Origin: Sitta carolinensis
Lineage: Eukaryota > Chordata > Aves > Passeriformes > Sittidae
Assembly (NCBI GenBank): GCA_032173965.1
Contig: CM063313.1
Location: 403,501-467,500, forward strand
Length of the DNA: 64,000 bases
Reading direction: 5' to 3'
Within the stretch, counting starts at the first letter, position 1, and each line of letters begins with the position of its first letter. This document shows positions 51,568 to 63,239 of the stretch, piece after piece. The notes below the pieces were generated by a model. It saw only the letters and a program-made list of their open reading frames with translations. It had not been told where the DNA came from and did no database searches. Position numbers and translations under genes: made by a program.

Positions 51568-54500
51568 CTGGAAGGTAGGAAACAAGGCATCCGTTGTTGA
51601 TTCAACACACACCCTTAAACCAAGGTCCCAGATTGCTGTTTCTCTATGAATTTCAGTCTTTTCAGGCTGTGGCACATTTCTAAATGGATCAGCACCATGA
51701 ATCCGGTCTTTCTTGTTTCAGTTGTGCCACATCTCTTCCCTACTTGCATGACTTGCATGTCTCGTTGGGTGTGGCAAGGGTTCCTTCTGAATGCTGGGGT
51801 TGAAGTGAGAGGTTGGGGTTGAAAGCAGGATGCAATGGCAGCGAGGGGCGATCCTGCCAGTGCTGTCAGGCCGCGCTGTGTTGCCTTTGAAAAGGGCCAG
51901 CCTGTTCTAGTGCAAAGGGCTGGGCTTTGAGCAGAAAGAGGCAGAGGTGCTCACCGTTTGCACTGCCCGCAGGGAAAGGGGCCTCCCGCCGAGCGAGGCG
52001 GCCGGGGCGGTTGGCAGCAGGGACACTCCACTCTGCGAGCCTTCCTGCGGCTTCTCTTCCCTGTCTCCCCGTTCTCCTGTGCGGGAGGGCTTCCGCTCCT
52101 CTTTGCTTTGCCCAAAGTCTGGAAATCAAAGAACCTGCATCAATTTTTCCTTCCTCTCCAAAAGCTGGAGATCAGAGTGTCCAGCTGCAAAAATCTATTG
52201 GCCTAAGCAAATTCCTCCAAACCCTAAGCGCTGAGAAAACAGCTGGATTTGGCAGTGGCATGTGTCGGGGTGCCAACACAGCACCTGCGGGAAAAAGCAC
52301 CTCCCTTCTTTATACCACCCAAAGTGGTGGTATAAATATGTCTGTATCTCTAGTTTGACATTGCTAATTTGTACCTCTCTGCCTAACATGTCTGTATGCC
52401 CATTTTTCTTCCACACATATATCGGGAATGGCTTTTAAACTCAGGCAAATGAAGACACATGGTTACTCACTCTCTACTCCCCAAAACAATCTATCTTTCT
52501 GGAAAGCAAATTGCTGTTTACCTGTAAGGAAAGTTTTAGCGGAGCCACAGCTGCGGCAGCTCCTTTTTGGGGAGTACTTTTTGGGGATGCTGCAAAAGAT
52601 GCCTGAAAATCTGCAGCATTTCCATGAACACAGCCAGGATGACTGATGCAAGCAAGCAGTGGGGAATTAAGGATCTGATTGGAGTCAGTGCAGGTGCCAG
52701 CCCTGGCAAAAGCAGTCTCTGGAGAGATTTGAGAGCAGCAGCACAATGCGGCCCTGGGCAGCGTTTGCTGCGCCTTTGCCAGTGCATGGGACAACGTGAT
52801 CCTGGCAAAGTGGCGTCTTGCATGGCTCGCCAGCAGGTTTTGTTCCCTTCTCCCAGTTTCTTAAGCCTCCTGGCATGTCTTGATTTTCTTCCCACTCACC
52901 TGAGCTAGTATGCAGACAATTTTATGTTCTTTTTTCCAGGAGGAGTAGTAGTACTCCACACACTGTGCCACGGTCTTACTCTGGATCTGTTGTGAAGAGA
53001 AAAAACAAGGACTCTACAATGGCCATCTTGCAGGGTGCATTGGAGAAAAAGTGGACGATGGAGGCATGGAGGAAGTAAAAGCGTGGAGTAAATTGAGTCA
53101 TGTGTAAAATGAAATAAATATGGAGCAAAGAGTCATTATGGCATGGAGCAAACTGTGTATTATGCTACGTGGTCACACGCGTAGGGCACAGATTACAGCA
53201 AATCCATCATGCACGGTTTTACTTTCCCCTGTTCACTCCAGTTTTGCCAGCACAACGTGTGGTGGAAGCACCAGCACGCCTAGGAGACAAATCTGACTGA
53301 GTAAACCTGCGTCTTGCAAAGCAACTTGGAGAGAAAGGGCTGGAGAGGCAGAATCCCCACTTCCACGCAGGCCAATGATGTCCCGTTTCATTCTTATTTT
53401 AATAGATTTGGTATTTGAGAAGAGAGAGACTGAATTCCAGTCTTTGGTAGTAGAAATAATCAACATTCCCTTCTGGTGATCTGTTAGGCTAAAGAAGGTC
53501 CTATGGCTTTACCTCTTTCTGGAGGAGATGAAAATCCTTGCCGTAGGTGTGCAAGGCCTTTTGGAAGGTCTTCTTCTCCTCAGGTGTCCATGTGTCAGAG
53601 CCTGGCAATCAAAAGCAGTGGGTAAATGGATCCCTCTCTCCCCTTGAAGCAGATCCCAGTGGCCGCCAAAGTGAAATTGGTGCCACGCATCCTTCACCTG
53701 CGTCCATGCCTGCTGCCTCAGAAAGTAATGGAGACAAGAGCAGGCATTACCCCGGGACAAAAGCACAGGGAAACAAGTCAAGCTGGAGGAGTAGATGCTG
53801 CCACTTTCCCCACCCCCAGAGAAGGTGAGACCTGAGGCTGGTGTTACTTTTTCAAACATAAATGCCTGGCGTGGCAATTGCCAGGGGCCAGCAGCATCTT
53901 TCAGTGAAGGAGGAAGCTGTGCTTTGGTTACCTGTGTAATGATAATCAGCCAAGGGATGGCCTTCAGTTGTCAGAGGCCTCCCCGAGAGCAGCATCTCCA
54001 GAGCCTCCTGCAAGATCAAAGGGAAAAAGGCTTTAGCTGCCCCACCAGAGAAGGAGGAGCCCAACCCCACAAATGCTGCATTTCAGCTACTTTGCCTCTT
54101 CAGGGGATTCAGTCCACAGCATCTCCTATGGGTCAAACGTGATTTGCTCCCAGTGCCTCCTTGTTTTGCTGCCCAGCCCTTTGACTCTGCTCCCCGAGAG
54201 TGCCGCTTTGCTCACCAACTCAATGCTTTTGTTCCTCCTGCACCCAGAATTGGCTGGGCTCACTGAGGCTTCTGGGAATTTCCCCTCAATCCACCCCAAA
54301 ACGTCTCAGAGAACACAGCTCTCGGGGAGGTTTACAAGGCAGCTGGCTGCGGGCCCCAGCGCTGGTGCCTCCAGCAGAGATATTCTCCCTGCTCGAGGCA
54401 TTTGGCCTCACCCCCGACGCAGCTGGAGGAGACGCAGCAGGCAGCAAGTGCTCTCCTCAGCTCTCTTCTTCATGGAGCAGCCAGGGAAGGCTATTCCCAG

Positions 54501-55443
54501 TGCCCAGGCCTTATTAATTCCCTGTGCACTCTTCTGTGCACCCTAACAGCCGCTTCTTACCGGAACACTGTTGCTCGCCTTGTGCAGGCAGTGCAGGGCG
54601 AGCTCCAGGTTAACTGCTGCTCCGGGAATGCCATGGGAGCAGGCCATGTCCAGCAGTTCTCTTACTGCAAGCACAACAAAAACCCAGGCAAAGTCAGGCT
54701 TGAGGCAAGAGCAGGGCAAGGTTGCCGCACAAGGCAGAGGGAAAGCACAAGAGCTAAAGACAGCAGGTTGGAGAGTGTGAAAAGGACAGCAGAGAACGGG
54801 GCAGCTGAACCCAGGGCCCACGTAGTGCTGGCTCTCCCTTCAAAGGAGCTTTGGTAATAAGAAGCCACGGCCAATCTCCCCTCTTCCCGTGGCAAATGGC
54901 CCTGGCCAATTCAGAGAGCAGGAAAGTTGTTCTTTCTCCTGCTCTGCCGCAGAAGAAGAGCATTCTCCTTGCCTCTAACACTCCCACACGAGAAGATGGA
55001 TGTCAGCAGGAGAGAAGCAGAGCATGCAAAAAGAGCAGGCTTTTACACACCCGAGTATCTGAGGGGTGGAAGGAAAGCTTGACAGCTACCTCTGTCGGGT
55101 TTTTCCGTGTCTAAGTCATCTTCCCCCCAGGGCTTCCAGACCAGGAAGGCAGGCTCTTCATCCTCACTTGGAGGTCTGCTCTGCAGCTTGGGGAGCTCGG
55201 CCTGAAAGTCACTGCCAACATTGATGTGTCTAAAAGAAGAGGGAAGTGGAGGGAAGAAAGGCGAGGGGTCAAGAGACACATGCCGTGCACCCACGGGCTT
55301 GAACCAATCCTCCCCCCCCGACTCTGAAAGAGCAGTTCTCCTGCTCGCCATTCCTCAAGATTGCCATCCTTTAATCCCTGTGCCAAAACTCACGGCCGAG
55401 TGTGGCCTCTTGCTTTCCTCTTCATTGTGCCTCTCCTTTCCAC
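51450..55443 (-). CDS. ELM2-SANT-C2H2 corepressor-like gene, copy 2 (MIDEAS/TRERF1/ZNF541 family)
   Basis: Nine minus-strand exons join in phase: 55394-55443, 55090-55229, 54561-54664, 53932-54007, 53513-53601, 52900-52986, 52522-52602, 51955-52118 and 51450-51567. Total 909 bases, 302 residues plus TAG, with no internal stop. Order: basic linker, ELM2 (HINVGSDFQAELPKLQ, LVWKPWG), helical ELM2 extension (LDMACS, NLELALHCLH), HPLADYHYTGSDTWTPEEKK SANT domain (split here for length) with SKTVAQCVEYYY, an Ala/Pro/Lys linker, and one C2H2 finger C-x2-C-x12-H-x3-H. In the family, ELM2-SANT recruits HDAC1/2 (the MiDAC complex for MIDEAS; a meiotic HDAC complex for ZNF541). That this protein does so is inferred. 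Family members are much longer at the N-terminus; here no large upstream exon was found, so it is either a short paralogue or incomplete. The start codon is undetermined. Confidence 0.85.
51955..52118 (-). CDS. ELM2-SANT gene copy 2, basic linker and first half of the zinc finger
   Basis: 164 bases with no ATG: TLGKAKRSGSPPAQENGETG, then KRSRRKARRVECPCC, a Pro-rich run and GGPFPCGQCKR with the last codon split. Acceptor GATTTCCAG, donor GTGAGC. A highly basic patch and a CPCC cluster precede the C-x2-C knuckle of the finger. Lies outside the duplicated segment, so copy 1 has no visible equivalent. Confidence 0.8.
52522..52602 (-). CDS. ELM2-SANT gene copy 2, Ala/Pro-rich linker exon
   Basis: 27 codons, phase 0 to 0: ASFAASPKSTPQKGAAAAVA then PLKLSLQ. 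Acceptor GATTTTCAG, donor GTAAAC. Low-complexity, likely disordered. Accepted because both phases fit its neighbours and the splice sites are clear. Confidence 0.7.
52900..52986 (-). CDS. ELM2-SANT gene copy 2, SANT exon 2
   Basis: 29 codons, phase 0 to 0: IQSKTVAQCVEYYYSSWKKE then HKIVCILAQ. Third SANT helix. The Cys codon (52912-52914, TGC) is Gly (GGC) in copy 1. Donor GTGAGT. Confidence 0.93.
53513..53601 (-). CDS. ELM2-SANT gene copy 2, SANT exon 1
   Basis: 89 bases: SDTWTPEEKKTFQKALHTYG then KDFHLLQKE. First two SANT helices, with the expected Trp and the KDF block. Donor GTAAAG. Confidence 0.92.
53932..54007 (-). CDS. ELM2-SANT gene copy 2, ELM2/SANT linker exon
   Basis: 76 bases: EALEMLLSGRPLTTEGHPLA then DYHYT, ending in a split Gly codon. 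Acceptor GATCTTGCAG, donor GTAACC. HPLADYHYTG is the conserved lead-in to the SANT domain in this family. Confidence 0.92.
54561..54664 (-). CDS. ELM2-SANT gene copy 2, ELM2 C-terminal helix exon
   Basis: 104 bases: after the split Val codon, RELLDMACSHGIPGAAVNLE continues to LALHCLHKASNSVP. Matches the helical segment linking ELM2 to SANT in the MIDEAS/TRERF1 family. Donor GTAAGA. Confidence 0.92.
55090..55229 (-). CDS. ELM2-SANT gene copy 2, ELM2 exon
   Basis: 140 bases, 46 full codons: HINVGSDFQAELPKLQSRPP, an acidic SEDEEP stretch, then FLVWKPWGEDDLDTEKPDR. INVG-x-x-FQAE and LVW-x-PW are the ELM2 signature. Acceptor CTTCTTTTAG, donor GTAGCT. Confidence 0.92.
55394..55443 (-). CDS. ELM2-SANT gene copy 2, exon before ELM2
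   Basis: 50 bases: VERRGTMKRKARGHTR plus two bases of a Pro codon completed by the next exon. Acceptor CTCTTTCAG, donor GTGAGT. Short and basic, typical of the region just before ELM2. Confidence 0.75.
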
Positions 55444-55597
55444 CTGAAAGAGATCAAAACAATGCTCCAGATCAAAATCCTTCTGCCAAGATGTGTCAGT
55501 AGCCTTCCTTCTCCTCCTCCTCATTGCAAACCACAAACTGCTCTGTCCTAGCTGCCCTCAGTTTGGTGTAATTGCTGTGTTTTTCACTTGGAATTTC

Positions 55598-55963
55598 CCT
55601 GGCAGGACCCTGTAGCGGTCTGCAGGGTCCTCGAGAGGGGAAGCAGAAGGACATGCACTGCTGCCTTTGGTCTCAGGGCCAGTGAGAAGACCTGAGGGAA
55701 TGGCATGGAAGTTGCGCCAAGAAGGCTTGGGTTGGATAGGAGGCAAAGGTTCTTCCCCCGAGGGTGGCTGGGCACTGGAACAGCGTCCCCAGGGAACGGG
55801 TCAGTGCAGCAAGCCTGACAGGGTGCAGAAATTCTTTGGACACTGCTCTTGGGCACAGGCTCTGATTCTTGAGGCTGTCCTGTGCAGGCCCAGGAGCTGC
55901 ACTCGACCATCTCTGTGAATCCCTTCCAACCCAGAAAATTCTGTGATACTGTGGTTGTGTTCT
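55598..55963 (+). repeat. CR1-type LINE 3' end inside duplication copy 2
   Basis: Same element as at 48325-48690, at the equivalent place in copy 2, with a one-base difference in the C run before GAGGGTGG. It therefore predates the duplication. Confidence 0.85.
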
Positions 55964-56661
55964 TGAGAAGGACCACTCAAGAGGGCATTGCACGGCTGCC
56001 TCTGACCGCAAGGCAGAAGCAGCCCAACAGGCATTGAGAAGCATGGACAAATCTCTACCAATATCTCTGGAGAAGAGAGATCCAATGCAGGTGGAACCAA
56101 GAATCTATGAAGCTATTAAAATATAATGTATCTAAAAGTGATGAAAGTACATAAGCCTAGAAGAATCATGGATAGCAGAGCATTTCTGTGGGTAAGGGCC
56201 AGGATTGGAGTACAAGCCCGTCAAGTTGCTTCCATGCCCTGAACTACAGGGATCACAGGGGAGAAGTCCCACTGTTCTGCTTTTTAAAGCTTTGGAGGAG
56301 GGGTGAGCAGAGCCAGGGACTTGTTGACACTGAAGCCCTGACCTGCTCAGTAACACCCAGGTTGTTTTGGGGTCACCACAACATAGGTTTAGCACTTAAA
56401 TGGGGACTAAGAACTTTGAATCAGGTCATCAGTGGACGAGAATCTCAAAGGGCACCATGACAGCTATCTACATCCCCTATGGAAAGGTCTGCATTTCCAC
56501 TGGAGGCATCACGATTCCTACAGAAGTTGGACTTGTGTTTCATGTGTAACCTCATCTGGAGAAAGTGACCACAGAGCCCGTGTGTGGTGCTTGGTGGCAC
56601 AGCCAGCTGGAGCCTCCTGCCGTTCTGTTAGTGGTTTGAGGGCAGATGGGGATTCTCTTAC

Positions 56662-56751
56662 CTTTGGCAGTCCCAAAGTGCACTGGGGATGCCTGCAGCA
56701 GGTGAGGATGCCGAAGGAGAGGCCAGACGTGGCGCTGAGGCCAGAAGGTGG
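56662..56751 (-). CDS. possible upstream exon of ELM2-SANT gene copy 2
   Basis: 30 codons, phase 0 to 0, from PPSGLSATSGLSFGILTCC to CTLGLPK, with acceptor CCTGGCCAG and donor GTAAGA. It joins the VERRG exon in frame. I recognise no motif, so support is splice sites and phase only. A possible start ATGAGTGTTGAG before a GTGAGA donor lies further upstream near 57322-57335. Confidence 0.3.
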
Positions 56752-57969
56752 CTGGCCAGGGACAGCCCAGGAGCAGATGCTGCAGCTGCTGCTGTGCCAC
56801 TGTTCCAGCAACGTTCCAACAATGGCCACAGGAGTAGTTGACAACGGTTGCTGTGGGCACCGCCCAACGCTGCACGCAGGACCCCAGGGGCGCCAGGGGG
56901 CAGAAACAGGCATGGGCCACCTTTGCCTCTTTCACTTCTTGTGGTGCCAGTTTGCTCTGAGCACCTTCCCCCTGGGGCATTTCTTGCCAGCCCTCTGGAC
57001 AGGGCAGAGCGGTGCAGGGACAGCTCTGGGTCTGCTCTGTGCTTGTGTCTCAGGTGCCCCCAGCTGAACGTGCACAGGAGCCTGGCTCCGTCGGAGGGCC
57101 CAGGCCGCACCGCCTGCACGGGGGAAGCAGAAGGACTCCTGCCGCCGGCTCTGCTCTGCCTCTGAGAGGAGCGAGAGTCTGCAGGTCCTTCAGTGGAGAA
57201 GCAAGTCCAGAGCTTCCTCTCAAAGTGCAGCCAGTCGTCCTGCCCCCTTTCCAAATTGTCTGCTGCCTAATAATGTCACCGGAGGTTTTCCCTCCTGCGG
57301 GGTACAGAGCTGGTCTCTCACCTCAACACTCATTCCCTGAACCTTGGAGAAGCAGCCTGTTTTTCAGGGCAATTGCTGGGGGGACACGCACGGGGACAGC
57401 CCACCAGCAATCCCTTAGCCAACAGTTAATGCAGAATTCCTCCGTCTCTCCTCCAGCTCCCTTGAAGGAGCTAGATGTCCGTCTCAAAAGTCTGTGGCAT
57501 TCCTCCAAGAGACTAGCACTGACAGAATTACTGTTTCACTCTAATGGCCTTCCCCTTTGTTTTAAGCCTTAGGTCCCAGATATGGCAGAACCCGGCCCTT
57601 TGGACTGCTTTCCTGCCTAACATAAGCAGGAGCAAATCTTGCTTCTTTCCCTGCCCCCTTGTCCCTCACAGGCCAGCTTACTGAGGGAGCAGTGTAACAA
57701 GGCCCCCTGCAAAGCAGATACTCCAAATCGGCCCTGCCCTGGCTCCATCAGACAAGGGCAAGCTCCTGTCAGCATGCCAGAAGCATTCTGGTAATTCCCC
57801 CCTCCCTGGCCCCCTCTCCATCCTCCCCTGCCCCGGCTCCCAAAGCCTGGCCAGGCAAAGCCATTTACTGGGCTAAAGAAAGGAGTGAGTCTGATGCCTC
57901 TTTGGTGCAAGTTCCAAAGCGGTGAGAAGCGAGAGGATGCTCTGCACACCCACTCTGCTCTAGCTAAGG

Positions 57970-60900
57970 CTTCAGGCTGTTTTTTGGTCAGAAAATGCTT
58001 AAAAAATAAAAATTATAAATTTTGGCATTGTTCTGTAATTTTCTAAATTGCTGATTAAATCGTAGTATTTTCTTCACTGTTGCTGTTGGTCCCATGTCAC
58101 TTTTCCTTACACAGTTTATGAGTTGTATATCGTTGTTAATATTCCAACCAATAATTGTAAGTTACATATTTTGTTATTTCAATTCATTACTGATACGTGG
58201 ACCCTCACCCAGCCATTAGTGAAGTAATTACAATCCCATGTTGTGTTATTTAAGTAGAATTTGGGGCATTTGAGTACAATTTGGGGGATTCAATGGAGTC
58301 ATGATATTATGCTATGGGGTAAGTAAAACTTGCAGACTGCTGATGTATTAAAATCCCTGTGGAACTTATCTGCCACACACCTTTTTGCTGGCATGCAAGG
58401 GTGCAGCCAAGAGCAGGGAGACAGAGATCACCAGGGGAGCCATGGTTCCATCCTCGACAGGCACTCAGGGTTTGTGGGGGTGTTTTTTTGTATCCCAAGG
58501 TCTCCAGTGGCCGTTCGCCGAGTGTTGATGCTTCTCATGTCATGCACCATAACAGAAAAAAGGGGACAAGGGGTGTTGTGGCTGGGCATTGGCCATGCAA
58601 GGTCTGCGAAGTCCTTTGCAAACAATTCTTAAGTCCTTAGGAATTGTTTCCTTGTTACATAAATATATATAATATATAATGTATGCAACTACACCAGATT
58701 TCTCTGATCACAGTGTATTTCAGAGAGATCAGAGCAGGAACCCTTAGTGTTCCAAATCCTTGCCTTTGTTTTTAAAAGTTTGAGCTTGCTATTAGCAGAA
58801 CTATTTTTCACTCCTGTTTCACAGCTAAAAGGTAGTAACAAAATCCAGGATTAGTAACATTACATGGAAGACATGGGCATTTGTTCTACTTCCCACATTT
58901 TTAATTAGAAAGCCATTTTGGATAGTTGTGTGGGGACACAATAAGTTGGAGGGATTTACCTACTGGAAGCAGCAGTTAGAATTCCTTATTCTTTTATGAC
59001 TTTATGTTTATCATATAATATACATAATAAATTTAGGATGGATTTTAGAATGTAGTTTTCTTTCAGCAATAAGCAAATGAGTTAAAATGCTAAATCACGT
59101 AGAGAATTGTTGTTTAAAAGAGTAAAAAATGGCAGACATCTTCAAAAGTGTAACTATAATATTACAAAGGAGGAGGACTAATTTCAATGATATATGGAAT
59201 AGCAATTGCTTACTCTTTTATAAATGTGAAAATGTTATTACCAGTGAAAATACCTGGTGAATTCTACAACTTTAAATGTATAGTAGGACTTTAGTTCTCT
59301 TTTTCTTGAATCTCTTTTAATCCACAGAATCTTGAGTAATGCTACAAAAATAATTAAACAATTCCTAAATGTTAATTTTTAAGTTAGTACACAAAATCGA
59401 ACAACTGAAAAAATGCTGTGGTAGGACATCCAGGACAATGCTGTCACAAAACTCCTGGAGAAAACACTTCTTCAGAAAGACTGATGGAATGGAATTTACA
59501 ACCTCAATCCTGTAATCTGGCTGGGTCCAAAATACTGAGTTTATTTGCTCATCAATTCTTGCAAGTATAAACAACCTCTGGAATTTAAAAGCACAAGTGG
59601 CAGTCTATGTAACATTGGACAAGATACAATTAACCCATATAAATACAGTGCATAGAAACATACACACATTTACATACAGAGAGAAAGAGGAGAAAGACAT
59701 TTTTACTCAGGCTGAAATTAAACATTGCTCAAGTCTTACAAGAATAAGTATTAATCTGTGGCATAAACCTTGGGAAACATTACATTAACATACATATTTG
59801 AAGATAGCTATCTGTGCTAAGAGTTTTTAAAAGCAGTCACTTATAAAAAGTTTATAAAAGCAGTCAGTCATTAAAAAGCAAGCTGATAAAACTAATGACC
59901 TTATGACATGTTATACAGAAATCTGCGACATTCAAATGCAATGAGTTAATGCAGATCACAACTATGATATCAAAATTAATCAAGCAACACAAATTCAGTA
60001 CTATCTGTTTCATGGAACATTTTAATTTTTATAAAATTCGCCAGTACTGTTGTCGCACGTGTCAATGTGAAATATAAGATTACACAGGCCTCACTTTATA
60101 CAGGACATATTGGAGAAGGGAGAGCTCAGCTGTAAAAGTGAAGTGGAAATGAATTTAGCAACAGCATTCTGGGAAGAGAAGCACAATGAAAACTGGATTA
60201 GTCAGGGAAAGGTTGTTACAATAAATGAGACATGAAATGATGAAAGCCTGCTGAGCGTTTTTAGTGTTAGGGTAGATAAGAAAGAGGGCCACTGTGACTG
60301 TGTATTTCTAACATTTTTACTTCACTTTATGTTTCACTGCAAATGCTTGTCAGAATCATTACCAAGCTTATCTATCGGGTGGGACATCTAAGTGAAGCTG
60401 CATTGCTTTTTAACATTAGATAGTTACTAAGAGGATGAAGTACTTTTGTTGTATTTTTCACATAAATTTCCATCTGAATTAAATACCAAGCATATTATTT
60501 TGCTATCTGCATTTTCTCAGCTTTTCTGTGATGCCCTAATGGATGTCCTTTCGCAAAAATAGGAAGAAATTTGGTTGCTAAATGTTACTCAAATGTTAAG
60601 TGCAACTCACAGAATGTGCATGAAGCAGAAAGTATACAGCATTCTTAATCTGTTATTATGAATATTGCGAATCAAAGAAGAACTGTTTTACAATAAAATT
60701 ACCCTTTGGAATAGAAATTCCAATAGTATTCTTGATTCAAAACTCCGCATTTTGTGTTCTGTATCACTTTGGGGCTCTTTATTATTAATATTTTCACTGA
60801 TTTTAAGTATGTATTTTCTTCTGAGTTATACAGAATGAAAAAATAAGTGATTTTGAGTTACAGTCTTAGGTTGTATCAAAAAATATTAACTCCTTTGAGT

Positions 60901-63239
60901 CTAAGAATATGCTTTATACTTTTTCTATGAGATATTTAACAGTCTGGTACCATATTTCAAAGTGATTTTCTTCCCACCAATTGGCTCATATAGTTTCTGA
61001 CTTTTTTTTTTTTTTTTTTAATTAAGCTTAATAAATGTGGCATCTCATGTATGAAACTTAGACACACCTACCAAAGGCTAACATAAAAAAAAAAAAGGAA
61101 AAGTGCTTAGGGCTTTCAAAGCAAACATGTTTTGAGAATAAAAATAATAGTTTTTTATACCATCTTTTGGTGGCCACTTCTGACTATTCGGACTATGCTG
61201 GTACTTTCAAGATACCGATAAACTAATGATACACCAGTAGATAAAAGATCAAACCTTAATTTCTGCTAAAAATGCCATGACACTTTTGAAAGAAAGTTAT
61301 TTAACAATTTCTAATACATGGTTATGAACTGCACTTTCAGTGGTTTGAGAAGTTTACACTTATTTCAGTGTTCTATTATAGATTCATAAGTCCTTAATTC
61401 ATAAGTCATTCACTGTAAGAGAGATGGAATTTTTGAAGGGAAAACATGCCTTGCATTGATTGACAGCATTTTAGTAGTACCCACATACTTCTGAATGTTA
61501 TTCTATGAGAACACAAGCTGGAGCAGAGCATTCTGCGTGCACTACAGCTGTACAACACAGAAAGAATGGTACCTTGTGATATTTGAAATAATTTGGCAAC
61601 CCAGTTTAATAGATCTGCACTAAGGATATACTCTATCCATAACTATTTATCCACATAAATGCTAACAGTATCATCTATTTCATCCTTATGGAAAGACAGA
61701 AACAAGAATAACCTTGGCAAAACATTCCCTCTGTCTGTGGCCGGTCTTTTCCATCATGGACCTGCATGTTTCTCTCCAATGCTTCTGTTTACTAAAATGA
61801 TGGCTTCCCATTCACAGCTTCTACATTATTCTGAGGTTTGAATTTTTGAGTATGGGATAGAGCTTGCTGCACATTTGTACTCTGGTATTTCACAGGGAAT
61901 AGTGATTCCACTTTAGCGATTTTAACAGTAGCAGTTTAGCATTGGTGCCATGACCTTTAATGGGAAGCACTTTTGTGAAGTTAGGGATTTCTTTACCTAT
62001 TCATTTCAGATCATGTTAAAGTTTATCACCATATAAAAATATTTTTGGTGTAATTTTTAATTATCTTATCATGGACATAAAAGGTTGCAAGCTCAGTAAA
62101 GGCAATGGGTTGGAATGGAGATTAATGGACATCCTTAGCTAATTTTGCAATTCAATGTAAACCACCTCTTTCAAACCTAGAGAAAAAGGATTTATTTATT
62201 TTAAATAGGGGACAAAGAGATGTGACCCTAATAAGAAAATCCTTCCTCATGAATTACAGGAGTTTTTTAGCATGTAACCTCCTGAAGAACTTGAAACTTT
62301 TGAGTTAATAAGGCAGTTTTGCTTTCCTTCTATGCTTCAGAGAGACAGGCTCAAAGGCAGAAAAGGTACAAAGAGTTTTTCCCCACTTTTGATATGCTTC
62401 TAGTGATTCTTGTGTCAACCATTGAACAAACTACATTTGGTAACTTAACATTTTAAAGACTTTAATTAGAACACTGTTGTAAATAACAGATCAGAGTCAC
62501 ACTAAAACAACTAATCTGGTTCCTATGTTCTGTTTCTTTACAGCAACTAAATTTAGTGATGTACCTGTATACTTTGCTATCTCCCACACCCACCTTTTTA
62601 AAACAAATCTGTCCTGATAAAGAATCAGTACAAAGTTGAATCAGTGTTGAAATCTTTTCTAGCGATCTGTGAAGTTTTAAAGAAACAATACTTTTTGTCT
62701 TGAAGGCATGCACTGACTTCCTATTACTGAAAGGAGAGAGAAATGACTGCATTTTTAACATTAGACTCTTTTTCTAATTGACTTTAAATCTGATCAGGCA
62801 CAAGTTTAACAATTTATGTTTCTACTTCTTCAGAGGCAGCCTAATCTGCATGCTGAAACCTGTCATTTTTCATACCCATCATTTGCCCTTCTGAAAAGTA
62901 GCCTCTGAAATTAATGAGTGGGTAGTTTTTTCCAGTTCTACCAAAATGCTTTTTTTTAAAGGATTTGATTTACTCTTATATCATAGGGCAAATTCAGAGG
63001 GACAAGTTACTTATTACAAAAGAGAAAGTTTTTTTATATGAGCCCTTGTGTAATTAATCTCTCCCATTCCAAACTATGCTGAGTTTACAGCTGTGTGTAT
63101 GAAGAGCTATCAGAAACTGGAATTCCAGAGCTGTTTTTTTCTGTGTCCATTCCCACTGCTTGCTTGGTGTCTGTACGTCTTTAGAGTGTGCAAGTAAGAT
63201 AGAATTGATTTTTCAAAAGTCAGCTGTTAAATGAATGTG
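57970..63239. other. AT-rich right flank without recognised genes
   Basis: Abrupt change at 57970 from the GC-rich array to AT-rich DNA. A slightly GC-richer patch lies at about 58380-58620. Homopolymer runs (T at about 61003-61020, A at about 61086) and short ORFs of no known family are present. No CpG-island-like promoter or AP3B1 first exon was seen. Confidence 0.6.

Larger units (their letters stand above)
52281..57969. repeat. large segmental duplication, copy 2 (about 5.7 kb)
   Basis: Second copy, same orientation. Left of 52281 its sequence continues without a break into 50698-52280, which holds the last two exons of the gene. Right of 57969 it changes abruptly to AT-rich unique DNA. 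The spacing equals the full unit (50698-57969), as expected for a head-to-tail tandem array. Confidence 0.97.
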
